From Anaerolineae bacterium (lineage in GTDB: Bacteria > Chloroflexota > Anaerolineae > DRVO01), in the NCBI GenBank assembly GCA_012719195.1, contig JAAYAV010000402.1, forward strand, positions 1-7,077: 7,077 bases of DNA. Reading direction: 5' to 3'. The notes under the pieces were generated by a model, which was not told the origin of the DNA, made no database searches, and saw nothing but the letters and a program-made list of their open reading frames with translations. Below are positions 1-5,300 of the stretch, piece by piece. Position 1 is the stretch's first letter; every line of letters starts with the position of its first letter. Made by a program: the position numbers and the translations under genes.

Positions 1-618
1 GCACAGGTAGCGGAGCAAGGTCTGGCCAAGCTGAAAGAGGCCGTGGATACGATCATCATTATCCCGAACGACCGCCTGCTGGCTGTGGTCAACAACAAGA
101 CTCCGATGAACGCTGCCTTCGCCCTGGCCGACGAGGTACTGCGCCAGGGTGTCCAGGGCATCTCCGAACTCATTACCGTTCCCGGCCTGATCAACCTTGA
201 CTTCGCCGACGTGAAGACCATCATGGAAAAGGGCGGCACTGCCCTCATGGCGATCGGCGTCGGCAACGGCGACAAGCGGGCCCTGGAGGCAGCGCAGCGC
301 GCCGTAACCTCCGAGCTGCTTGACATAAGTATCGAGGGAGCCAAGGGCATTCTGTTCAACGTCACCGGTGGTCCTGACCTTACGCTCCACGAGGTCAATG
401 AGGCGGCTGCCATCGTGCAGGAAGCGGCCCACCCCGAGGCCAACATCATCTTCGGCGCCGTGGTGGATCCCGAACTGGACGACGAACTACACATCACCGT
501 TGTAGCGACCGGCTTTGATGATAGCGCGCCGGTGGCGCGGGCCAACATCCGCGAGTTCCCGGTCAAGACGGTGTCCAGCAACGACATAGACATTCCCGCC
601 TTCCTGCGCCGACGCTAG
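1..618 (+). CDS. ftsZ: Cell division protein FtsZ, C-terminal part (5' end outside window)
   Basis: FtsZ is the tubulin-like GTPase that polymerises into the cytokinetic ring at midcell. The frame is open from base 1, so 205 codons are present and the N-terminal GTP-binding half is missing; the GTG at 43 is an internal codon. In fragment numbering, the segment around residues 15-27 (VDTIIIIPNDRLL) matches the FtsZ central region. The T7 synergy loop NLDFAD at 65-70 keeps N65, D67 and D70, the residues that complete GTP hydrolysis in the neighbouring subunit. The C-terminal subdomain runs to about residue 180 (VVATGF). The linker is then only about 25 residues before the conserved tail IPAFLRRR, which in other bacteria binds partners such as FtsA or SepF. 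The gene ends with TAG and is followed at once by a hairpin. Family assignment is essentially certain; only the missing 5' part is unknown. Confidence 0.97.
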   Translation, partial: AQVAEQGLAKLKEAVDTIIIIPNDRLLAVVNNKTPMNAAFALADEVLRQGVQGISELITVPGLINLDFADVKTIMEKGGTALMAIGVGNGDKRALEAAQRAVTSELLDISIEGAKGILFNVTGGPDLTLHEVNEAAAIVQEAAHPEANIIFGAVVDPELDDELHITVVATGFDDSAPVARANIREFPVKTVSSNDIDIPAFLRRR

Positions 619-668
619 CCGGCGCCCCACACCTTCAGTTGCCCATAGGGCGCCGGTCGGTTTCTCCT
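619..668 (+). terminator. Probable rho-independent-like terminator of ftsZ
   Basis: A perfect 9-bp GC-rich inverted repeat, CCGGCGCCC (619-627) and GGGCGCCGG (648-656), begins at the base after the ftsZ stop codon. It encloses a 20-nt loop and is followed by a weak pyrimidine/T-rich stretch, TTTCTCCT (661-668). Position and stem suit termination of ftsZ transcription. The long loop and imperfect T-tract make efficiency uncertain, and the 3' arm can also pair further downstream (see 649-681). Confidence 0.5.
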
Positions 669-681
669 GCCGGCCGGCGCC
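649..681 (+). other. Competing 12-bp hairpin sharing an arm with the ftsZ terminator
   Basis: Bases 649-660 (GGCGCCGGTCGG) can pair with 670-681 (CCGGCCGGCGCC) over 12 positions with one U-G wobble, leaving a 9-nt loop (TTTCTCCTG). This arm overlaps the 3' arm of the 619-656 hairpin, so the two RNA structures are mutually exclusive. The pyrimidine tract that would serve the first hairpin becomes the loop of the second. No T-tract follows the second hairpin. The pairing is directly visible; whether it has an attenuation role is unknown. Confidence 0.45.
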
Positions 682-736
682 GCGCCACGCGATCACACTG
701 GTCGCGGTTCTTAATGCTCGAGCCCTGCCTCAAGCT

Positions 737-765
737 TTGACGCCGGTCCCCGACAGTCGTATACT
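737..765 (+). promoter_or_regulatory. Sigma70/SigA-type promoter for the nrdR-nrdJ operon
   Basis: The -35 element TTGACG (737-742) and the -10 element TATACT (760-765) are separated by exactly 17 bp, and each is one base off the bacterial housekeeping consensus. In such a GC-rich window this is a striking match. It predicts a start of transcription near 772, giving an nrdR leader of about 68 nt. It lies downstream of the ftsZ terminator-like hairpin, so nrdR-nrdJ probably has its own promoter. No extended -10 TG is present. Confidence 0.72.
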
Positions 766-771
766 CCACAG

Positions 772-787
772 GCTCTACCGGTAGTAT
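772..787 (+). promoter_or_regulatory. Candidate NrdR box 1 (degenerate)
   Basis: The 16-mer GCTCTACCGGTAGTAT contains the perfect 10-bp palindrome CTACCGGTAG (775-784). The published NrdR box is roughly acaCwAtATaTwGtgt. This site agrees at 9 of 16 positions, including the strongly conserved outer core CwA and TwG; the AT-rich centre is replaced by CCGG. It begins at the predicted transcription start, so a bound repressor could block initiation. Its centre is 31 bp from that of the second candidate box, the spacing expected for paired NrdR boxes. Assignment is an inference. Confidence 0.4.
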
Positions 788-802
788 GCCGGAGCGGATC
801 AA

Positions 803-818
803 CCACTATGGGTTGACG
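803..818 (+). promoter_or_regulatory. Candidate NrdR box 2 (degenerate)
   Basis: The 16-mer CCACTATGGGTTGACG keeps the CwA...TwG core (CTATGGGTTG, 806-815) and agrees with the NrdR consensus at 9 of 16 positions. Fifteen bases separate it from candidate box 1, giving a 31-bp centre-to-centre distance, about three helical turns on one face of the DNA. The same bases also contain a different inverted repeat, TCAACC (799-804) and GGTTGA (811-816), which could fold as a 6-bp RNA hairpin before the ribosome binding site. Weaker than box 1 as a palindrome. Confidence 0.35.
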
Positions 819-828
819 ATTGTGTTGT

Positions 829-833
829 GGAGG
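829..833 (+). promoter_or_regulatory. Ribosome binding site that fixes the nrdR start
   Basis: GGAGG lies six bases before the GTG at 840. It supports that GTG over the in-frame ATG at 786, which would add 18 residues ahead of the usual MKCPYC N-terminus. Confidence 0.8.
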
Positions 834-839
834 AACGGC

Positions 840-1301
840 GTGAAGTGCCCCTACTGCGGATCTCAAGAGTACCGCGTGCTCGATACACGCGACACCGACG
901 ACGGCATCAGACGCCGTCGTGAGTGCACCAACTGCGCGGGCCGCTTCACTACCTATGAGCGCCTCGCGCCTACCGTCTGGGTCATCAAGCGGGATGGTAG
1001 GCGGGAGGAGTTCGAGGTAGAGAAGGTGATGGCGGGCGTGCGCAAGGCGTGTGCGAAGCGCCCGGTCAGTTCCGAGGTGATCGAGCGCATGGTGGCCGAG
1101 GTGCAAGATGCGGTGGTCGCGGGTGGCAAGGCGGAGATCCCTAGCCGTGCCATCGGCGACATGGTCATGGAGCGACTGCGCCACATCGACAAGGTGGCCT
1201 ACGTCCGCTTCGCCTCTGTCTACGTACCCCTGACCGACCTGGACAGCATACGGCGTGAGATCGAAGAGATGATGGGTGAGCCCACGGACATGGAGGCCTA
1301 G
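840..1301 (+). CDS. nrdR: Transcriptional repressor NrdR
   Basis: NrdR is the nucleotide-sensing repressor of ribonucleotide reductase operons; it binds paired NrdR boxes and its DNA affinity depends on ATP/dATP bound to its ATP-cone. The 153-residue product has the normal family length. The N-terminal zinc ribbon has C3, C6, C29 and C32, with the hallmark RRRRECTNC and RFTTYER stretch (residues 24-41). The ATP-cone spans about 47-137, including VIKRDGRREEF, ACAKRPVS and YVRFASVY (121-128). The GTG start is chosen because GGAGG sits six bases upstream and the protein then begins MKCPYCGS like its homologues; the longer reading from ATG 786 would start inside candidate NrdR box 1. It lies five bases before nrdJ, so the two are almost certainly co-transcribed, and the palindromes in its leader suggest autoregulation. 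Confidence 0.97.
   Translation: MKCPYCGSQEYRVLDTRDTDDGIRRRRECTNCAGRFTTYERLAPTVWVIKRDGRREEFEVEKVMAGVRKACAKRPVSSEVIERMVAEVQDAVVAGGKAEIPSRAIGDMVMERLRHIDKVAYVRFASVYVPLTDLDSIRREIEEMMGEPTDMEA
1292..1296 (+). promoter_or_regulatory. Ribosome binding site of nrdJ inside the 3' end of nrdR
   Basis: GGAGG within the last codons of nrdR lies 10 bases before GTG 1307 and 13 before ATG 1310. The spacing mildly favours the GTG. The location suggests that translation of nrdR and nrdJ is coupled. Confidence 0.55.
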
Positions 1302-1306
1302 GTAGT

Positions 1307-3640
1307 GTGATGGAGAGAAACCCGGCCGACGACGCGCGCTTTCCAGAGCCGCGTCTGACTGAGAACTCAGTGCAGCTTCTGCAGCGGCGTTACCTGCGCA
1401 AGAACGGCAGCGGCCTGCCGGTCGAGTCGCCCAAGGAGATGTTCGTTCGCGTCGCCGAGACGGTGGCAGCCGCCGACCGCGATCTCGAGCTCTCCCCCAG
1501 CGTTGAGGCGGTGGCGGCGGACTTCTACGGCGTCATGGCCGACCTGGACTTCCTGCCGAACTCGCCCACCATCATGAACGCCGGGACTGACATCGGTCAG
1601 CTCAGTGCCTGCTTCGTCCTGCCCGTCGAGGACGACATGCGCAGCATCTTCGAGGCCGTACGCAGCACGGCCCTCATTCACCAAAGTGGCGGCGGCACCG
1701 GCTTCAGCTTCTCGCGCCTGCGCCCTTCCGGTGACATGGTGCGCTCCACCGGCGGCATCGCCAGCGGTCCCATCTCGTTCATGAAGGTCTTCGACGCGGC
1801 CACCGATGTGATCAAGCAGGGGGGAAAGCGTCGCGGCGCCAATATGGGCGTGCTGCGGGTGGACCATCCCGACATCCTGGAGTTCATCGACTGCAAGAGC
1901 CAAGAAGGTGTGCTGTCGAACTTCAACATCAGCGTGGCTGTTACCGATGCCTTCATGGATGCGGTGGAGGCAGGCGGCGACTACTCGCTGGTCAACCCGC
2001 GCACGGGGGAGGTGGTCGGCCAGCTGAACGCCCGCGAGGTGCTGACTCGGATCGTAGAGGCGGCTTGGCGGAACGGTGAGCCCGGGATCATCTTCCTGGA
2101 CCGGATGAACCGCTTCAACCCGACGCCGCACCTGGGCGACTACGAGTCGACCAACCCCTGTGGCGAGCAGGTTCTGTTGCCCAACGAGAGCTGCAACCTG
2201 GGATCCATCAACCTCAGTAACATGGTGCACGGCGGCCGCCTGGACTGGGACAAGCTGCGGGAGACCATCTTCCTCGCGGTTCACTTCCTCGACAACGTCA
2301 TCAGCATCAACCGCTTCCCCTTGCCTGAGATCGCCGACGCCACCCTCAAGACGCGCAAGATCGGGCTGGGCGTCATGGGTTTCGCCGACATGCTGTTCCA
2401 GCTGGGCCTGCGCTACGATTCGCCGGCCGGCGAAGCTGCGGCCACGTCGGTGATGGAGGCGGTGTCCTACTGGAGCAAGGAGGCGTCGGCCGAGCTTGCC
2501 GAGCGTCGGGGCGCTTTCCCCGCGTTCCGCGGCTCCCGCTACGAGGAAGGTTACCTGCCGGTCTCCACCGGCAACTTCGGACGCATGCCGGACGCTCCCC
2601 CCTTCGACTGGCAGGGGCTGGCCCAGCGGGTGGCCCACCATGGGATTCGCAATGCGACGACGGTCACCATCGCGCCAACCGGTTCCATCAGTTTCGTCGC
2701 CGGCTGCAGCAGCGGCATCGAGCCGGTGTTCGCTCTTGCCTTCACCCGTCACGTACTTGACGACCAGGAGTTCGTGGAGGTCAACCCGACCTTCGAGCGG
2801 GTTCTTCGGGAGCGCGGGATCTACAGCGACGACCTGGCCCAGAAGGTGGCGGCCTCGGGAAGCCTCAGCGACGTGGAGGTGTCTGAGGACCTGGCCAACG
2901 TCTTCGTGACGGCGCACGACATTTCGCCCGAGTGGCACGTTCGTCTGCAAGCCGCCGTGCAGCGTTTCACCGACAACGCGGTGAGCAAGACGATCAACTT
3001 CCCCAACGCGGCGACGATGGAGGATGTGGCCACCGCCTACCGACTTGCCTACTCCTCGGGATGCAAGGGCATCACCGTCTATCGAGACGGCAGCCGCCAG
3101 TCCCAGGTTCTGACGCGTGGTACATCGAGCGCTTCGGAGACGTCCGCCCCGGCAGCGGAGACGGACCAGCTCCGGGCGCCCCGGCCACGCCCGGTCACCA
3201 CCCACGGCATCACCGAGCGCGTGCCCCTGGGATGTGGTCGCAAGGCCTACATCACCATAAACGAGGACGAGTTCGGCCTCTGCGAGGTGTTCGTGCAGAT
3301 GGGCAAGTCGGGTGGCTGCACCGCGTCGCAGTCGGAGGCCATCGGGCGCCTGATCTCGCTGGCGCTACGCTCCGGCATTGAGGTGACGGAAGTCATCAAG
3401 GAACTCAAGGGCATTCGCTGTCCGTCTCCGGCGTGGCACAATGGCAGCGTGACGCTCTCCTGCGCCGATGCCATCGGGAAGGCGATCGAGCGGCACCTGG
3501 ACGTCAACGGTGGCCAGGAGCTGAAGAAGGTGACCTACACCATGGACTTCAGCCCCGAGTGTCCCGAGTGCGGATCCATCGTCCAGTTCAAGGAGGGCTG
3601 CGTAGTCTGCCCCAGCTGCGGCTTCTCCCAGTGCTCCTAA
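1307..3640 (+). CDS. nrdJ: Adenosylcobalamin-dependent (class II) ribonucleoside-diphosphate reductase
   Basis: NrdJ reduces ribonucleotides to deoxyribonucleotides in the cytoplasm, using adenosylcobalamin to form the active-site thiyl radical, so it needs neither oxygen nor a small subunit. The 777-residue product has the conserved N-terminal LTEN..QLLQRRYL and NSPTIMNAG segments. Redox cysteine C102 sits in SACFVLP; radical-site residues N283, C285 and E287 in NPCGE; the partner cysteine is C296. The lid region APTGSISFVAGCSSGIEP spans 456-473. A TSCPD-type domain covers about 630-730, with the signature as SCAD (718-721). The C-terminal zinc-ribbon-like tail has C752, C755, C765, C768, C771 and C776; its final CGFSQC (CxxxxC) resembles the shuttle cysteines that re-reduce the active site in other reductases. 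No N-terminal ATP-cone is seen. ATG 1310 is an alternative start. The gene follows nrdR by five bases, implying one transcript under NrdR control. Confidence 0.97.
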   Translation: MMERNPADDARFPEPRLTENSVQLLQRRYLRKNGSGLPVESPKEMFVRVAETVAAADRDLELSPSVEAVAADFYGVMADLDFLPNSPTIMNAGTDIGQLSACFVLPVEDDMRSIFEAVRSTALIHQSGGGTGFSFSRLRPSGDMVRSTGGIASGPISFMKVFDAATDVIKQGGKRRGANMGVLRVDHPDILEFIDCKSQEGVLSNFNISVAVTDAFMDAVEAGGDYSLVNPRTGEVVGQLNAREVLTRIVEAAWRNGEPGIIFLDRMNRFNPTPHLGDYESTNPCGEQVLLPNESCNLGSINLSNMVHGGRLDWDKLRETIFLAVHFLDNVISINRFPLPEIADATLKTRKIGLGVMGFADMLFQLGLRYDSPAGEAAATSVMEAVSYWSKEASAELAERRGAFPAFRGSRYEEGYLPVSTGNFGRMPDAPPFDWQGLAQRVAHHGIRNATTVTIAPTGSISFVAGCSSGIEPVFALAFTRHVLDDQEFVEVNPTFERVLRERGIYSDDLAQKVAASGSLSDVEVSEDLANVFVTAHDISPEWHVRLQAAVQRFTDNAVSKTINFPNAATMEDVATAYRLAYSSGCKGITVYRDGSRQSQVLTRGTSSASETSAPAAETDQLRAPRPRPVTTHGITERVPLGCGRKAYITINEDEFGLCEVFVQMGKSGGCTASQSEAIGRLISLALRSGIEVTEVIKELKGIRCPSPAWHNGSVTLSCADAIGKAIERHLDVNGGQELKKVTYTMDFSPECPECGSIVQFKEGCVVCPSCGFSQCS

Positions 3641-3669
3641 AGGGCGGTAGCCCGACCACCGGACGCGAC

Positions 3670-3701
3670 CTGAGGGCGGCGGACACATCCGCCGCCCTTG
3701 G
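3670..3701 (+). terminator. Strong GC hairpin downstream of nrdJ, possible terminator without T-tract
   Basis: AGGGCGGCGGA (3673-3683) and TCCGCCGCCCT (3688-3698) form a perfect 11-bp stem with a 4-nt loop (CACA). Two wobble pairs and a C-G pair extend it to 3670 and 3701. It lies 30 bases after the nrdJ stop codon and 30 before the radical SAM start. No run of T follows on either strand, so it is either a non-canonical (I-shaped) terminator of a GC-rich genome or an mRNA-stabilising 3' structure with partial readthrough. Confidence 0.5.
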
Positions 3702-3721
3702 TGATCGGCCGGCTCGGCGAG

Positions 3722-3726
3722 GGAGG
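3722..3726 (+). promoter_or_regulatory. Ribosome binding site deciding the radical SAM start
   Basis: GGAGG is five bases before TTG 3732. It overlaps the alternative GTG at 3726, which would therefore lack a well-placed site of its own. This favours the TTG. Confidence 0.5.
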
Positions 3727-3731
3727 TGGAC

Positions 3732-5300
3732 TTGGCAGTAGCCTGGTCGCTGGTGGAGAAGGCAAGGACGCTCCTCGCTGCCGAGCAAGGCGCGGTGGTC
3801 AAGGACTGGGGTGGCAGGCTGCCCATCGCCCTCGTGTATCCCAGCCCCTACTACGTCGGCATGAGCAGCCTCGGGCTGCAGTCGGTGTACCGCCTGCTCA
3901 ACTCGCGCGAGGACGTCGTCTGCGAAAGAGTGTTCCTGAACTTGGGCCGGCGGAGCGGCGACCTGGAGCTGGTATCTCTCGAGTCTCAGCGCCCCCTGAC
4001 GGACTTCGCTGTGGTGGCGTTTTCCGTTTCCTACGAGCTGGATTACATCCATCTCGTCCAGGTTCTCCGCGAGGCCGGTATCCCACCCTTGGCCGAGGAC
4101 AGGGGCGGCTGGCCCCTAGTGATAGCGGGCGGCGCCGCCGTCACGGGGAACCCAGCGCCGCTGGCGGCGGTGGTGGACGCGGCCTACATCGGAGAGATCG
4201 AGGAAGTGGTAGACACGCTCGTCCCCGCGCTCACGGCCACGCTTCAGGAGCCCCCGGACCTGGGCGCCCTGTCCGGGGTACCCGGCGTCTACGTTCCCGA
4301 CCGCGCCGCCTCAGGGTCTCCGCCGCGCCCGGTCCAGCGGCAGTGGACGCGGGACCTGGACCGGTGGCCGGCGGATACGGCCGTGAGCACGCGCTTCACC
4401 GAGTTCGGGGATATGCACCTGGTGGAGGCCGCGCGGGGCTGTGCCCGGGGCTGCCGTTTCTGCCTGGCGGGGCAGATCTACCGGCCGCTGCGAGGACGCT
4501 CCCCGGAGAAGGTGCTGCAGGCAGCCGAGGTGGCCGTCAACGAGGGGCGCACCATCGGTCTACTGGCCCCGTCCCTTTCCGACTGGAGGGGTCTGCGTCC
4601 GGTGCTGGAGAACCTGGTCGCGCGGGGAGCCAGGGTCTCGGTCTCGTCCTTGCGGGCTGACACCCTCGATGACAACTTAGCCCGGTTGCTGGTCGCGGCC
4701 GGCAACGAGAGCCTTACGATCGCGCCCGAGGCCGGGAGCCAGCGGCTGCGCGACGAGATCGGCAAGCACCTGGATCGCGAGGAGATCCTGAGTGCCGCCG
4801 AGGTAGCAGAGCGACACGGTCTGGCCGAACTCAAGCTCTACTTCATGCTCGGTCTACCCACAGAGACCGATGCAGACGCGCAGGCGGCGGCTGATCTAGT
4901 GCTGGAGATCCGCTCGCTCTTCCGCCGCCGAATCGTGGCCAACGTTGCCGGCTTCGTCCCCAAGGCATCGACACCCTTCCAGTGGCACGGCATGGCCCCG
5001 ACCGCCGTCATTGGGCGTCGCATGAGGCTGTTCGAGCGGGGCCTGCGCGGGTCTGCCGTGGATGTGCGGGCCGAGAGCCCGCGCTGGGGAAGGCTCCAGG
5101 CCGTCTTCTCTCGCGGCGATGAACGAGTCGGCCGGGCCTTGGCCGCGACGATCGGCTACGGCCGAGGCCAGGTGGAGCAGGCCCTGCGCGAGGCGGGGGT
5201 GGACCTGCAGGCGGCGGCGGGAGAGTGGCCGGTGGGCTCGGCAACGCCTTGGGATTTTCTCGAGCCCTTCCGGCGTGGGACCGCAGGCGGCCTAGAGTAG
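3732..5300 (+). CDS. Uncharacterised radical SAM protein with B12-binding-like N-terminal domain (TIGR03960-like)
   Basis: A radical SAM enzyme of unknown substrate, 522 residues from TTG 3732; GTG 3726 would add two. The N-terminal part, about residues 28-170, has the pattern of the Rossmann-like B12-binding fold that precedes many radical SAM domains: YPSPYYVGMSSLGL, LVSLESQRPLTDFAVVAFSVSYELDY, and AGGAAVTGNPAPLA followed by YIGEIEE. I see no DxHxxG cobalamin-ligand motif. The radical SAM domain, about 220-420, carries CARGCRFC, with C237, C241 and C244 as the CxxxCxxC ligands of the 4Fe-4S cluster, and downstream TIAPEAGSQRLR and YFMLGLPTET typical of YgiQ/Elp3-like members. The C-terminal FSRGDERVG and TPWDF segments resemble the TIGR03960 group. 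The domain call is firm; the subfamily is recalled from pattern and the function is unknown. It may have its own transcript or read through from nrdJ. Its last nine bases overlap the convergent GT9 gene. Confidence 0.9.
   Translation: MAVAWSLVEKARTLLAAEQGAVVKDWGGRLPIALVYPSPYYVGMSSLGLQSVYRLLNSREDVVCERVFLNLGRRSGDLELVSLESQRPLTDFAVVAFSVSYELDYIHLVQVLREAGIPPLAEDRGGWPLVIAGGAAVTGNPAPLAAVVDAAYIGEIEEVVDTLVPALTATLQEPPDLGALSGVPGVYVPDRAASGSPPRPVQRQWTRDLDRWPADTAVSTRFTEFGDMHLVEAARGCARGCRFCLAGQIYRPLRGRSPEKVLQAAEVAVNEGRTIGLLAPSLSDWRGLRPVLENLVARGARVSVSSLRADTLDDNLARLLVAAGNESLTIAPEAGSQRLRDEIGKHLDREEILSAAEVAERHGLAELKLYFMLGLPTETDADAQAAADLVLEIRSLFRRRIVANVAGFVPKASTPFQWHGMAPTAVIGRRMRLFERGLRGSAVDVRAESPRWGRLQAVFSRGDERVGRALAATIGYGRGQVEQALREAGVDLQAAAGEWPVGSATPWDFLEPFRRGTAGGLE

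Noticed and set aside
688..712. Second terminator: CGCGA/TCGCG stem followed by TTCTT
   Set aside because: The stem has only 5 bp and the T-tract is interrupted; too weak to call.
754..769. NrdR box centred on GTATAC within the -10 element
   Set aside because: Only the short GTATAC palindrome is present; the flanking bases do not match the box core.
786..839. ATG 786 as the nrdR start
   Set aside because: It would add 18 non-conserved residues before MKCPYC; GGAGG is correctly spaced for GTG 840, and 786 lies within a palindrome near the predicted transcript start.
619..839. Cobalamin riboswitch ahead of the B12-dependent reductase operon
   Set aside because: The predicted leader is only about 68 nt and I find no B12-box; a cobalamin riboswitch needs roughly 200 nt.
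711..1184. Minus-strand frame covering the ftsZ-nrdR gap and most of nrdR
   Set aside because: It runs antisense to nrdR, has no motif, and conflicts with the promoter and leader seen on the plus strand.
1367..3205. Open frame of 612 codons on the minus strand opposite nrdJ
   Set aside because: It is antisense to a fully conserved enzyme, has low-complexity His/Arg/Val-rich content and no recognisable motif; long antisense frames are expected in GC-rich codon-biased genes.
3698..4660. 320-codon plus-strand frame overlapping the radical SAM gene
   Set aside because: The product is Gly/Arg/Ala-rich with no family motif, while the other frame carries the radical SAM cluster motif and conserved segments.
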